56,937 nt of DNA from Amycolatopsis tucumanensis (GTDB lineage Bacteria; Actinomycetota; Actinomycetes; Mycobacteriales; Pseudonocardiaceae), in NCBI RefSeq assembly GCF_021654135.1, contig NZ_JAKGSD010000054.1, positions 1 through 56,937 on the forward strand, given 5' to 3'. The position numbers and the translations under genes are program-made. Position 1 is the stretch's first letter, and the number at the start of each line of letters is the position of its first letter. Shown piece by piece: positions 10,383-19,438 of the stretch. The notes beneath the pieces were generated by a model. The model did no database searches. It was given only the letters and a program-made list of their open reading frames with translations, and was not told the origin of the DNA.

Positions 10383-11219
10383 TCAGACGGCCGCGCGGTG
10401 GACGACGATGTCGCCGAGCCGGGTGCGGGCGTGCAGGCTGACCTGGTCGTCGAAGCCGGCCGAGTTCTCCCGCGCGGGCAGGGAGTTGCGCACGGTTCCC
10501 TTGGTGCTGCGGGCGTCCACCGAGACGGCGGTGCGGTCGCCGATGCCGACCTCGATGCCCCCGGAGGCGTTCGCCAGCTCCGCGACGCCGCGGGCCAGCC
10601 GCCCGATCCGGATCGGGCAGTCGCCCGCCTTGGCGACGACGCCGCCGTCGGCCCGGTCGATGTGGAAGCTCCCCTTGGCGCTGCCGAGGTCGACGCCGGA
10701 CTTCGCGTGGCCGATCCAGACCGTGCCGGTCGAGCCCTGGTACCGGACGGCGCCCCCGGCCTCGCCGATCCGCAGCGCGGCGGCGCCGCCGTCGACGTCG
10801 GCCGGGCCTGCGATCCGGGTGATGGCGACCGAACCGGCGGCGAGGTTCCCGCGCAGCGCGGCGATGTGGTCGAGCTGGACGTGGCCCGAGCCCAGGTTCA
10901 GTTCGCAGTCGCCGAACCGGCCGTCGGCGCGCACGTCGGTCCACGTGCTGTGCAGGACCAGGCGGGACCCGGCGGGCAGCTCGATGGTGACGACGACCGA
11001 ACCGTCCCGGTGGCCCGGCTTCCTGGTCTTGACCGACAGGTGGCCGTCGGCGAAGGCGACCTCGGTGCGCTGGGCGACTTTCACGTGGGACTGGTTCGCG
11101 TGGTCGACGGGCTCGACCCGCACGACGGTGTCCGGGCGCTCGCTCGCGGCGATGCGGACCCGGGCGCCCGCGGTCATCAGGCCGGCGGTGATGGGCTCGG
11201 GGGTGGCGAAAGTGATCAT
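10383..11219 (-). CDS. DUF4097 family beta-strand repeat protein
   Basis: A 278-residue protein dominated by short glycine/valine strands, typical of DUF4097 (DUF4098/adhesin-like right-handed beta-helix) proteins: TVWIGHAKSGVDLGSAKGSF, GGVVAKAGDCPIRIGRLA, GGIEVGIGDRTAVSVDARST. There is no signal peptide or membrane segment, so it is probably cytosolic despite the adhesin label used in some databases. The ATG at 11219 has an AGGAG-type site (the reverse complement of ACTCCTT, about nine bases away). Actinomycete homologues often sit beside two-component or PadR genes, and this one converges with the response regulator. Function unknown. Confidence 0.8.
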   Translation of the reverse strand: MITFATPEPITAGLMTAGARVRIAASERPDTVVRVEPVDHANQSHVKVAQRTEVAFADGHLSVKTRKPGHRDGSVVVTIELPAGSRLVLHSTWTDVRADGRFGDCELNLGSGHVQLDHIAALRGNLAAGSVAITRIAGPADVDGGAAALRIGEAGGAVRYQGSTGTVWIGHAKSGVDLGSAKGSFHIDRADGGVVAKAGDCPIRIGRLARGVAELANASGGIEVGIGDRTAVSVDARSTKGTVRNSLPARENSAGFDDQVSLHARTRLGDIVVHRAAV

Positions 11220-11334
11220 CGGAGGGACTCCTTCTTCGGGGGGCGTGTGATCACCTTCGCCGCCGCGGCTGACACCGGGCTGTCACGACCCTGACACCCC
11301 GTTTTTGTCGTACCCCCCGCCTAGCCTCGGGCGC

Positions 11335-11763
11335 ATGGCGTTGTCAGTGGAAGAACGCGAACGGTTCCTGGCCGAGCCGCACATCGGCGCGCTGTCGGTC
11401 GTGGAGGCGCCCGACAGCGCGCCGTTGACGGTCCCGATCTGGTACCGGTACACGCCGGGCGGTGAGCTGTGGGTCCGCACGCCGCCGGGTTCGCGGAAGG
11501 CGCGGGCGATCGAGGCCGCGGGGCGGTTCAGCCTGATGGTGCAGCGGACCGAGCCGACGGTGCGGTACGTGTCGGTGGCCGGCCCGGTGACGGCGATCGA
11601 GGCGGACACCCCGGAGCGGGCGCGGGAGATGGCGGGACAGTACCTGCCGGCGGGCCAGGTGGAGGAGTTCGTCGCCTACGAACGGACGCGGCTGGGCGAG
11701 CACGTGGTGATCAGGATGCGGCCGGAGCGGTGGTTCTCGGCGGATCTGGGGTCTGCTGGGTAG
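11335..11763 (+). CDS. Pyridoxamine 5'-phosphate oxidase-fold protein
   Basis: A 142-residue split-barrel protein of the PNPOx-like/FDOR superfamily, flavin- or F420-dependent oxidoreductases. The N-terminal segment EERERFLAEPHIGALSVVE, the PLTVPIWYRYTPGGELWV strand pair and the GSRKARAIEAAGRFSLMVQ stretch fit the family. The ATG at 11335 is preferred over an upstream in-frame extension. The gene stands alone, divergent from the DUF4097 gene. Cofactor (FMN or F420) cannot be decided from sequence alone. Confidence 0.8.
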   Translation: MALSVEERERFLAEPHIGALSVVEAPDSAPLTVPIWYRYTPGGELWVRTPPGSRKARAIEAAGRFSLMVQRTEPTVRYVSVAGPVTAIEADTPERAREMAGQYLPAGQVEEFVAYERTRLGEHVVIRMRPERWFSADLGSAG

Positions 11764-12121
11764 GGGTGGTGTTGGGGGCGGGGGCGCGAGGCGAGCCGGG
11801 CCGAGGGCGGAGGAACCCGGCCGCCGTTGGGGCGGCGCAGGGCAAGCCAGCCGACGCGGAGTATCTGGAGGCCAGGCGGGCCGCCGGCGAGGCGGGCCGA
11901 GCCGGGGCGAGCCAGGCCGCCGTTGCGGCGGCGCGGGCGCGGGGGCGCGCCGACCGTCACGGAGCAGTGGAGGGCCGCCGCGGGGCGGCGCGGCTGGGAG
12001 TCATCAGCCGGCCGGGCCGGCCCGTGCTGGGCTGGCCCGCCTCCGCCGGTCCGGTGCGGTGAATCAGCGGGGATCCCGCCGCCGAGCTCAGCGCGGGCGC
12101 TTCAGGCAGACCAGGCGCGCG
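11764..12121. other. 358-bp non-coding stretch with degenerate GC repeats
   Basis: Between the PPOX-fold gene and coaE I see no credible gene. The stretch is built from short degenerate units such as GGCGAGGC, GCGAGCCGGGCC and GCCGTTG(G/C)GGCGGCGC, which recur with variation. ORFs here are Gly/Ala/Arg-only and look like composition artefacts. Confidence 0.6.
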
Positions 12122-13306
12122 TCAGGTGGACCAGCCCGTGCGCTCAGCCCACTCCTCGGCTCGCTGGAAGCCCTCGTTGACCCAGCTCTGCTTGGCCTCG
12201 GCGTAGGCGTCCACGCTCGCGTCGCTCGCGTGCGCCTTTGCCAGCGCTGCCTTCACCTCGGCGTACGCGTCGCGCTCGTCCGGGTTCGCCCGCAGCCACG
12301 CGGCGAACAACAGCGCCAGCCGCCAGGCCGGGGTGGCCGTGCTGCGCACGTGCACGTTGACCGGCCGCGCCGGGTCGGCGCCGTAGTGGAACCGCTTCTC
12401 CCAGCGCTCGCCGCCGCCCTGGGGGTCGTCCCACCACTCGCCTTCGGCGCGCAGGAAACCGGCGTCGGACAGGACGTCGGCGAACTCGTCGGCCTGCGCG
12501 AGCGTCGAGACGGTCACCTGCAGGTCCAGCACGTCCTTCGCGGGCAGCCCGGGCACTGACGTGGACCCGATGTGGTCCACCCGCAACGCGCGCCCCGCGG
12601 TCAGCAGCCGCAACCGGGCCAGCGCCCGGGCGGCCTGCGCCGGCCACGTCCCGTCGTAGGGCACCACCTTCGGCGGCATCGGCGGGCGCGGGCGGCGCAA
12701 CCGGACGTTCTCCTCGAACGGCACCAGCCGCTCGCGCCACAACCGGTCCACCTCGGACAGCACGTCCTCCGCCGCGCCCGAGTTGTCCAGCCACACGTCG
12801 GCCACCGCGCGCCGCTGCTCGTCGCTGGCCTGCGCCTTGATCCGGGCGCGGGCGTCCGCCTCGGACATCCCGCGCAGCTCGGTCAGCCGCCGCACCCGCG
12901 TCTCCTCGGGGGCGTCCACGATCACCACGAGGTGGTAGTTCGGCGCGTACCCGCCCTCGACCAGCAGCGGCACGTCGTGCAGCACGATCCCGTCCGGCGG
13001 CACCTCGGCCATCCGCTCGGCGGTGCGGGCCCCGATCAGGGGGTGCAGGATCCCGTTCAGCCGACGGCGCGAGTCCTCGTCCGCGAACGCCTTCGCCGCC
13101 AGCGCGGGGCGGTTCAGCCGGCCGTCCGCGCCCAGGACGTCCGCGCCGAAGGCCTCCACGACCTTCGCCAGCCCCTCGGTGCCCGGTTCCACGACCTCGC
13201 GGGCGATCGCGTCGGCGTCCACGTGCACGGCGCCGTGCTCCACGAGTCGCGCCGCGACAGTCGACTTCCCCGCACCGATCCCACCGGACAACCCCACCCG
13301 CAGCAT
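12122..13306 (-). CDS. coaE: Dephospho-CoA kinase fused to a GrpB domain
   Basis: CoaE phosphorylates dephospho-CoA, the last step of coenzyme A synthesis. The 394-residue product has a kinase domain in its first ~200 residues (P-loop GGIGAGKST, then HVDADAIAREVVEPG and HDVPLLVEGG). A GrpB/UPF0157 domain follows, of nucleotidyltransferase-like fold (DHIGSTSVPGLPAKDVLDLQ, FHYGADPARPVNVHV). The same fusion is known in mycobacteria and related actinobacteria. ATG at 13306 gives the family N-terminus MLRVGLSGG; an ATG three codons upstream (13315) is also possible. The gene is divergent from a small hypothetical gene. Confidence 0.95.
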   Translation of the reverse strand: MLRVGLSGGIGAGKSTVAARLVEHGAVHVDADAIAREVVEPGTEGLAKVVEAFGADVLGADGRLNRPALAAKAFADEDSRRRLNGILHPLIGARTAERMAEVPPDGIVLHDVPLLVEGGYAPNYHLVVIVDAPEETRVRRLTELRGMSEADARARIKAQASDEQRRAVADVWLDNSGAAEDVLSEVDRLWRERLVPFEENVRLRRPRPPMPPKVVPYDGTWPAQAARALARLRLLTAGRALRVDHIGSTSVPGLPAKDVLDLQVTVSTLAQADEFADVLSDAGFLRAEGEWWDDPQGGGERWEKRFHYGADPARPVNVHVRSTATPAWRLALLFAAWLRANPDERDAYAEVKAALAKAHASDASVDAYAEAKQSWVNEGFQRAEEWAERTGWST

Positions 13307-13462
13307 GGTTCGCATTAGACCAGACGCCACGATCGGGTGTTCTTTACTCCCTGATCGGTCTGTGACCGGAACGAGATCGGTGACACGCCGCCGCGCTACT
13401 ACGCTTCGGGCCTCTCGTTGCGTACGGTGCGCGGCGGGAAAGGTCGCCCGCACGGAGGAACG

Positions 13463-13675
13463 ATGACGCAGAGCAAGCACACCGGAAGGCACCGGCTCGG
13501 CACGCCGGGTCTGGTGCACTGCGTCATGCATCGCCCCGTGGCGCTGGCGCTGGAGGAGTACCGGCGCACCTGGCTGACCGCGCTGCTGATCCCCGCCAAG
13601 CACAGCCTCGCCGGCCTGAAGCGCCGGGCACGCGCCGCCGCGCTCGAGCGTGCCTGGGCGCCGGCCACCACCTGA
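13463..13675 (+). CDS. Small conserved hypothetical protein, 70 aa
   Basis: A 70-residue basic protein starting MTQSKHTGRHRLG, with VHCVMHRPVALALEEYRRTW in the middle and a C-terminal Arg/Ala-rich helix (SLAGLKRRARAAALERAW). A good ribosome site (GGAGGA) lies a few bases before the ATG. A strong hairpin follows 14 bp after the stop, so it looks like a real single-gene unit. I do not recognise a family. The charge suggests nucleic-acid or membrane association, but nothing specific can be said. Confidence 0.6.
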   Translation: MTQSKHTGRHRLGTPGLVHCVMHRPVALALEEYRRTWLTALLIPAKHSLAGLKRRARAAALERAWAPATT

Positions 13676-13689
13676 GCACGGACACCACA

Positions 13690-13717
13690 CAGCCCCCGCC
13701 CGGCCGGACGGGGGCTG
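13690..13717. terminator. Bidirectional hairpin terminator
   Basis: A 9-bp perfect stem, CAGCCCCCG (13690-13698) with CGGGGGCTG (13709-13717), separated by ten bases. It lies between convergent genes (the 70-aa gene on plus, the protease on minus), so it can serve both. Confidence 0.75.
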
Positions 13718-13730
13718 CGGGTCGTGCCGG

Positions 13731-14849
13731 TCAGCCGGTGACGAGCGTGAGCCCGTAGGCGGACAGGATCTCGTTGACGGGCTGGAAGTAGGTCGTCCCG
13801 CCGCTGCTGCAGTTGCCGGACCCGCCGGAGGTCACGCCCTGCGCCTGGCTGCCGCTGACCCACGAACCGCCCGAGTCGCCCGGCTCCGCGCACGCGGTGG
13901 TCCTGGTCAGGCCGGAGACGGAACCCTCGGCGTAGTTGACGGTCTGGTTGGTGGCCTGGATGGTGCCGCAATGCCAGCCGGTCGTGGAACCGGAGCGGCA
14001 CACCGACGAGCCGACCGGGGCCGCGGTGTGCCCGGTGACCGTCACGTTCCCGTTGCCGTAACCGTCCACGACGGGCGTGGGCGTCCAGGACGAGGTGGTG
14101 CGGACGTAGCTGTAGTCGTTGCCGGGGAACGAAGAACCCTGGAACGTGCCCATCGCCGAGCCGTCCGGCGCGCTCACCGAGTCGCCCGCGCCGCCGCAGT
14201 GGCCTGCCGACACGAACCCGCCCCGCACCGAGAATCCGATGGAGCAGCGGGCGGATCCGTTGATGTAGTAGGCGTCGCCGCCGACGATGTTCCCGGCGAA
14301 CAGCCGCGGCACGTCGGTGGTCTCCTCGACCTGGACGGGACCGGCGGCGCGGGCCCGGTCGAGGAAGCCCTGCACCTCGGCGCCCTGCGCGCCGCGCACG
14401 ACGGTCACCACCACGCGGTTGGCCCGCTCGTCGACGTACCAGCCGGTGACCTCGCGCGGGGCCGTGAGGGTGTCGAGGCTCGCCTTGGCCGCGTCCAGCG
14501 CCGATTCGGTGTGGGCGACCAGCGCGGTGTCGGCGCCGGTGGCCTCGACGGCGTCCGCGCGGGCGGCGTCGGTGATGCCGACGACCAGCTTGCCGGACGT
14601 GGCGTCGTACCAGGCGCCGCCGAACGCGGGACCGGCCGCGGCCTCGGCGGCGGGGGCGACGTTCGCGGCCGCGGCCTCCTGGGCGAGGCGGGCGCCGGCC
14701 TGCTCGGCGGTGAGCCCGAGGTCCCGCTGCACCGCGTCGAGGAGCGGCGAGGCGGGCACGGCTCCGGCGGAGTTCACCGTGGCGGCGAGAACCGAGCCGA
14801 CGGCCAGCGCGGTGAGGCCGATCGTCCGGACGAGGGGTGGTCGCTTCAT
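13731..14849 (-). CDS. Secreted S1 serine protease with alpha-lytic-type propeptide
   Basis: A 372-residue pre-pro-protease of the streptogrisin/alpha-lytic protease family (S1E). A signal peptide covers residues 1-30 (ends SAGA). The propeptide runs to about residue 187 and includes the repeated fold with GWYVDERANRVVVTVV. The mature chain starts near NIVGGDAYYING. The catalytic triad is His217 (SAGHCG), Asp245 (GNDYSYV) and Ser326 (EPGDSGGSW). Paired cysteines flank the histidine and serine regions. It is a stand-alone secreted gene, read towards a bidirectional terminator. Probably a chymotrypsin-like exoprotease for peptide nutrition. Confidence 0.95.
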   Translation of the reverse strand: MKRPPLVRTIGLTALAVGSVLAATVNSAGAVPASPLLDAVQRDLGLTAEQAGARLAQEAAAANVAPAAEAAAGPAFGGAWYDATSGKLVVGITDAARADAVEATGADTALVAHTESALDAAKASLDTLTAPREVTGWYVDERANRVVVTVVRGAQGAEVQGFLDRARAAGPVQVEETTDVPRLFAGNIVGGDAYYINGSARCSIGFSVRGGFVSAGHCGGAGDSVSAPDGSAMGTFQGSSFPGNDYSYVRTTSSWTPTPVVDGYGNGNVTVTGHTAAPVGSSVCRSGSTTGWHCGTIQATNQTVNYAEGSVSGLTRTTACAEPGDSGGSWVSGSQAQGVTSGGSGNCSSGGTTYFQPVNEILSAYGLTLVTG

Positions 14850-14968
14850 GGGTGCCTTCCTTCGCTGCCGATGGGGACACGCGCAGTCTGCTGCGGGTCA
14901 CGACAACTTCACACCCGCCGGAAGTAGGGTTGGAGAATGTCTCACCCGGCCGGCCCCGTCCGTCCGGA

Positions 14969-15301
14969 CTATTCGGAGTAGCGCTTCGCGAGGTCGCGCA
15001 GCCCGCGCGCGGCGCGTTCCGCGTCCGCCGCGGACACCGGCGCGCCCGGTGCCCGGCCGAGGAGTTCGACCTGGTCGGCGAGCCGCAGGTGCTCCCGCCG
15101 GGCGTGCTCGCGGCAGGCCAGGCAGGTGACGCTTTCCGGGCGTGTGGAGGTCATCGCGTAAGGCACGCGGGCGCCGCACCCGGTGGTGACTTCCACCGGC
15201 GCGTCCGCGACGAGGCCGAACGTCGACGCGACCAGGCCGCGGACCGCGGAACCGGCGTGCGCGACGCCCCGCTCGACGTGGATGTGCGGGTCGCCCGTCA
15301 C
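14969..15301 (-). CDS. Small hypothetical protein with CxxC motif
   Basis: A 110-residue protein with GTG start at 15301, one base after the stop of the upstream LCP gene, so the two are co-transcribed and probably coupled. It contains TTGCGARVPYAM and VTCLACREHARREHL, which together could form a zinc site. It ends in a helical segment (ADAERAARGLRDLAKRY). I do not recognise a named family, although small zinc-ribbon-like proteins of this pattern are common in actinomycetes. The tie to an LCP wall enzyme is the only functional hint. Confidence 0.6.
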   Translation of the reverse strand: MTGDPHIHVERGVAHAGSAVRGLVASTFGLVADAPVEVTTGCGARVPYAMTSTRPESVTCLACREHARREHLRLADQVELLGRAPGAPVSAADAERAARGLRDLAKRYSE

Positions 15302-15302
15302 C

Positions 15303-16541
15303 TCAGTTCACGCAGCCCGACAGATCCGTGCTGGCGGTTTCCGGCGCGAGCGTGGACGGGGTGGTCGTGGTGGCGCCTGCCGTTTCCGCGGCCTGCTTCG
15401 CCGCGGTCGTCGGCGTCGTGGAGGTGCTGCCGTCCCGCGTGGCGGACGCCGGCCCGCCCAGCAGGGCGGTGATGAAGTCGCGCACCTGCACCGGGTCGAC
15501 CTTCACCGCGTCGCCGTCGTAGGGGGTCTGCAGGCTCAGACTCTGCACCGGGATGGTGGCGAACGTGATCGACCCCGAGGTCAGGTTGTGCATCTGCTCG
15601 GCGAAGGTCAGCACGTCCCAGCCCTGGTCGATGACCACCGACTGCTGCACCGCGCCGATCAGCCCGGACAGCTTGACCGGGTTGGTGAGCGTCCCGGCGC
15701 CGAGCACCACCTGGGCCATCCCGGACAGGAACGCCTGCTGGCGCGCGATGCGGTCCAGGTCGCCGCTGGGGAGCCCGTGCCGCTGCCGGACGAACGCCAG
15801 CGCCTGCGCCCCGGACAGGGTCTGCTCCCCCGCCGGGAAGTTCGCCCCCGAGTAGCTGTCGTGCACCGCCTGCTTCAGGCACACCGGCACGCCGCCGACG
15901 GCGTTGCTCAGCGTGTAGAACCCGGCCAGGTTGACCGCCGCGTAGTGGTTGATCGTCAGTCCGGTGAAGTCCTCGACCGTTTCGATCGCGGTCCTGGCGC
16001 CGGCCGCCGACGCCGCGCGCTCCAGCGCCGCTCCGGTCAGGCCCTGCTCGCGCAACGTGTCCAGCGCCGCCTGCTTGCCGTAGGTGTACGCGGAGTTGAT
16101 CTTGTGCTTGCCGTAGCCGCCCGCGATCTGGACGTAGGAGTCGCGCGGGATCGAGATCGCCGACGCGGAACCGCCGCCCGCCGGGATGTGCACCACGATC
16201 ATCGTGTCGGTGGTGTCGCCGCCGTCCGATGCGTCCCCGGCGTGCAGCTGGTCGAGCACCTCCTGCGGCAGCGGGTTGCCCTGCACGTCGGTGCGCGAGT
16301 CGAGGCCGACCAGCAGGATGTTCTGGTCCACCGACAGGCTCGCCCGCCCGGCCGGGACCTGCGCGGACGGCGCGATCACGTCGGCGGTGGCCAGCCCGGT
16401 GTCCAGGCGGGACAGCTGGGTCCAGGCGAACCCGGTGCCGCCGAGCACGAGCAGCGACGCCAGCCCGACGGCCGTGTACGCGACCGGGCGCCAGCGGTGA
16501 CCGCGCGCGGGCGCGGCAGTCACTCCCCGTTTGCGCAGCAC
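15303..16541 (-). CDS. LytR-CpsA-Psr (LCP) family wall polymer ligase
   Basis: A 412-residue membrane-anchored LCP protein. LCP enzymes transfer polyprenyl-linked glycopolymers (arabinogalactan or teichoic-acid type) to peptidoglycan. A short cytoplasmic N-terminus is followed by one membrane helix (YTAVGLASLLVLGGTGFAW). The LCP domain follows, with LLVGLDSR, the DTMIVVHI strand, SIPRDSYV, KINSAY and ALAFVRQRHG, and a Thr/Ala-rich tail ends in SGCVN. I chose GTG at 16541 because GAGGGGGA lies six bases upstream; a GTG at 16580 would add 13 residues. The first gene of a two-gene unit with the small CxxC protein. Confidence 0.92.
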   Translation of the reverse strand: MLRKRGVTAAPARGHRWRPVAYTAVGLASLLVLGGTGFAWTQLSRLDTGLATADVIAPSAQVPAGRASLSVDQNILLVGLDSRTDVQGNPLPQEVLDQLHAGDASDGGDTTDTMIVVHIPAGGGSASAISIPRDSYVQIAGGYGKHKINSAYTYGKQAALDTLREQGLTGAALERAASAAGARTAIETVEDFTGLTINHYAAVNLAGFYTLSNAVGGVPVCLKQAVHDSYSGANFPAGEQTLSGAQALAFVRQRHGLPSGDLDRIARQQAFLSGMAQVVLGAGTLTNPVKLSGLIGAVQQSVVIDQGWDVLTFAEQMHNLTSGSITFATIPVQSLSLQTPYDGDAVKVDPVQVRDFITALLGGPASATRDGSTSTTPTTAAKQAAETAGATTTTPSTLAPETASTDLSGCVN

Positions 16542-16651
16542 CCCGGTTCCCCCTCGAAGATCACTCGATCCAGCTAACACCAGGATCCACGAGAAATCTG
16601 ACAGTTTGCTGTGAAATCCGGGCCGCGGACGGTGAACTTCTTGTCACGCGA

Positions 16652-16680
16652 AGAACCGCCCCGGGGAGCGGGGCGGTTCT
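16652..16680. terminator. Perfect 11-bp stem hairpin
   Basis: AGAACCGCCCC (16652-16662) pairs with GGGGCGGTTCT (16670-16680) around a short loop. On the minus strand it lies downstream of the small gene ending at 16816 and upstream of the LCP gene. It therefore supports the small gene as a separate transcription unit. Confidence 0.75.
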
Positions 16681-16815
16681 CCGTGTTCGGTTGGAGTGAG
16701 CGCGGCGGGGTGCCGGAGTTCGCGGGCAGGCTGGGCACGACCCGCCGCGCTCGACCGGCCGGCACGCGAGGGGGAGGGCGGCGCCGGACGGCTGGACTTG
16801 TGGACCGGACCGGGG

Positions 16816-16986
16816 TCAGGAAGCCGTCGAGGTGGTCCCGGCCGAGCGGGCGAGCGCCCAGGACGGTGGACCGCACTGCGGCCGCCACGTGCCCAGGTGT
16901 ACCCACTGCCGTCCCCAGCTGTACCCGGCGAGCACCACCTGGCGGTGGCACCGCGAGCAGGGCTGCGGCGGCGAATCGACCTTCAT
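16816..16986 (-). CDS. Small zinc-finger-like protein, 56 aa
   Basis: A 56-residue reading frame with ATG at 16986 and TGA at 16816-16818. The start is preceded by GGAGGGG at about six bases, an excellent ribosome site. The protein has CSRCHRQVVLAGYSWGRQW, so a CxxC pair near the N-terminus, and a further cysteine (RPQCGPP) after a Trp-rich stretch. This could be half of a zinc ribbon. It is followed by a strong hairpin. The rest of the 16542-17089 interval shows no other credible gene. I do not recognise the family. Confidence 0.55.
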   Translation of the reverse strand: MKVDSPPQPCSRCHRQVVLAGYSWGRQWVHLGTWRPQCGPPSWALARSAGTTSTAS

Positions 16987-17089
16987 GACCACCCCTCCGG
17001 TGTTCTCGGCTCCGGTCGCGAATACCAGAGTGCCTGGGCAGCGGGGCCGGGGAACCGGGAGTCCTACGCATCTGGGTACGTAGAACGGG

Positions 17090-19408
17090 CTACGTATCGT
17101 CCTCCGGTGCGGCGCGCTGCTCGGCCAGCCACGCGGCGATCTGCGCGCGCGAGGTGAAGCCGAGCTTGGTCAGGATGTTCTCCACGTGGGTCTCCGCGGT
17201 GCGCTGCGCGATGACCAGCCTGCCCGCGATCTGCTTGTTGCTCAGGCCGTCGGCGACCAGCTCGGCGATCTCGCGCTCGCGCCGGGTCAGCCCGCCCGGG
17301 CTGCTCTGCCTGCTCCGGCGCGGCGCGCGCGGCCCGCCCGGCTTCTCCGCCAGCGCGTACGCGATCGCCTCGTCGACGTCGAACCCCCTGGTCGCGGCGA
17401 ACGCGCGGGTGTAGCCGTCGTCGCCGAGCGCCTCGCGGGCCCGCGCTTCGCACTCCTCGTCGAACTGCCGGTACGGACCGGTCTCGGCGACGCCGGCGCC
17501 GCTGATCCGCCACACCGCGCTGGACGCGCCGAGCAACCCGGCCGCGCGCTCGTGCTCCCCCGCCGCGCCCGCGCACCAGGCCAGCGCGGTCAGCGTGAAG
17601 GCCAGCTGGGTGCGGTCGGGCTGCCGCATCGCGATGGCCTCGAGCAGCAGGGCCGAGGCGCGGCGGTGGTCGCCCCGCCGCCAGGTGTTGATCGCCACCG
17701 CCCACAGCGCGTACGCCCGGGACCAGTCGGCCTGGTGTTCCTCGCACTGCGCGAGCGCCGCCTCGGCCACCGCGAGGCCCTCGGGGTCGTCGAGGAAGAA
17801 CAGCGCCGCGGCCAGCAGGATCCGCGTGTTGCACGCCTGCATCTCGTCGCCGGTGCACAGGAACCCGTCCAGGGCCTGCTCCATCAGCTCGCGGCCGCGG
17901 TCGAGCCTGCCCAGGAACATCGAGCCCATGCCGGCGCACTGGGCCCAGCCGGCACGCAGGTTGTCGTCGTCCAGCGCCTCGGCCAGCTCACGCAGCTCGG
18001 CGAGCATCGCGCGGGCCGGTTCCTCGTCGCCGATCTGCGCCGCCACGAACGCGGCGCCCTGCAGGGCACGGGCGTGGGCCGGGGTGTCGCGGGCGACCTC
18101 CTGGGCCAGCGACGCCCGCAGCCAGCGGTAGCCCTCGCGGACGTAGCCGCCGGCGAACCAGTAGTCCCACAGCGGCCCGGTGATCTCGGCCGCGCGGCAG
18201 GCCCCCTCCGGGCCGCCGGCGAGGCAGTGCTCCAGCGCGACGCGGATGTTGGGCTGCTCGCGCCGCATCCGGCCGACCCAGTCCAGCTGGTGCGGGCCGA
18301 AGCTCTCCGCGCGGTAGCGGCGGGCCAGGCGGGCGCAGTGCTCGACCTGGCGGCCCCGCACGGCGTTCGAGCGGCCGGAGCGCACGAGCTGGACGTGCCC
18401 GTACTCGCGGACGGTCTCCAGCATCCCGTACCACGCCGCCCGCCCGAAGGTGCCGTCCCGGCGGACCAGGATGGACTTGTCCACCATGGCGGCGATCAGG
18501 TCGAGCACCTCGTCCTGGCCGATCCCGACCGCGGCGCACACCGCCTCGGCGGCCTCCAGGTCGAACCCGCCGGCGAACACCGACACCGCCGACCACACGG
18601 CCTGCTCGGCGCGGCTGCACAGGTCGTAGCTCCACGCGATCGCCGCCTCCAGCGTCTGCTGGCGGTCCGGCGCGGTGCGGCTGCCGTCGGTGAGCAGCCG
18701 GAACCGGTCGTCCAGGCGCTGCAGCAGCTGGTCGACCGAGAGCACGCGCAGCCGGACCGCGGCCAGTTCCAGCGCGAGCGGGATGCCGTCCAGGCGGCGG
18801 CAGATGCGGACGACGGTGTCGCGGTTGGACGCGTCGACGGTGAACCCGGGCACCACCGCGGCGGCCCGCTCGGCGAACAACGTCACCGCCTCGACCGCGG
18901 GCTCCCCTTCCGAGGGCACCGGCAGCGGCGGCACGACGAGGACCTGTTCGCCGTCGGCGCGCAGCAGCTGACGGCTGGTGGCCAGGACCCGCACCGACGC
19001 GGTGGCCGACAGCAGCTTGGCGACCAGCACCGCGCACGCGTCCAGCACGTGCTCGCAGTTGTCCAGCACCAGCAGCACGCGCTGGTCCTCGAGGTACTCG
19101 GCGAGCCCGCCCACCTGGGCGCCGGCCTCGTCGGTCAGGCCGAGCGTGGTGGCGATCGTGTGGGCCAGCAGGGCGGGATCACGCAGCTCGGCCAGCGGCA
19201 CGAACCACACGCCGTCGGGGAAGGCCCGGCGCACGTCGGCGGCCGCGCGCAGGGCCAGCCGGGTCTTGCCGACGCCGCCGACCCCGGTCAGCGTGACCAG
19301 CCTGGCCGAGGCCAGGAGGCGGCGGGTTTCGGCGAGCTCGCGGCGCCGCCCGACGAAGCTGGTGAGCTCGCTGGGCAGGTTGCCGGCGCCGCGCGAGACG
19401 TCGGGCAT
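17090..19408 (-). CDS. Large NTPase-type LuxR family regulator
   Basis: A 772-residue regulator. An AfsR/NB-ARC-like ATPase domain comes first (SFVGRRREL, P-loop TGVGGVGKTRLAL near residues 41-52, Walker B VLLVLDNCEH). An alpha-helical TPR-like region spans about residues 380-690 (repeated ARALLGAA/EAALAQCEE helices). The C-terminal LuxR helix-turn-helix covers the last ~65 residues (LTRREREIAELVADGLSNKQ, then AETHVENILTKLGFTSRAQI). These proteins couple nucleotide and ligand signals to transcription and are often, but not always, near biosynthetic genes. It is 30 bp upstream of the alpha/beta hydrolase stop, in the same direction. Target unknown. Confidence 0.92.
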   Translation of the reverse strand: MPDVSRGAGNLPSELTSFVGRRRELAETRRLLASARLVTLTGVGGVGKTRLALRAAADVRRAFPDGVWFVPLAELRDPALLAHTIATTLGLTDEAGAQVGGLAEYLEDQRVLLVLDNCEHVLDACAVLVAKLLSATASVRVLATSRQLLRADGEQVLVVPPLPVPSEGEPAVEAVTLFAERAAAVVPGFTVDASNRDTVVRICRRLDGIPLALELAAVRLRVLSVDQLLQRLDDRFRLLTDGSRTAPDRQQTLEAAIAWSYDLCSRAEQAVWSAVSVFAGGFDLEAAEAVCAAVGIGQDEVLDLIAAMVDKSILVRRDGTFGRAAWYGMLETVREYGHVQLVRSGRSNAVRGRQVEHCARLARRYRAESFGPHQLDWVGRMRREQPNIRVALEHCLAGGPEGACRAAEITGPLWDYWFAGGYVREGYRWLRASLAQEVARDTPAHARALQGAAFVAAQIGDEEPARAMLAELRELAEALDDDNLRAGWAQCAGMGSMFLGRLDRGRELMEQALDGFLCTGDEMQACNTRILLAAALFFLDDPEGLAVAEAALAQCEEHQADWSRAYALWAVAINTWRRGDHRRASALLLEAIAMRQPDRTQLAFTLTALAWCAGAAGEHERAAGLLGASSAVWRISGAGVAETGPYRQFDEECEARAREALGDDGYTRAFAATRGFDVDEAIAYALAEKPGGPRAPRRSRQSSPGGLTRREREIAELVADGLSNKQIAGRLVIAQRTAETHVENILTKLGFTSRAQIAAWLAEQRAAPEDDT

Positions 19409-19438
19409 GCCACGATTCTAGGCCGGGTCCGCTGCTGA

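Noticed and set aside
11764..12121. Small genes in the GC-rich spacer upstream of coaE
   Set aside because: All frames give Gly/Ala/Arg/Pro-only translations and no ribosome site; better explained as degenerate repeats.
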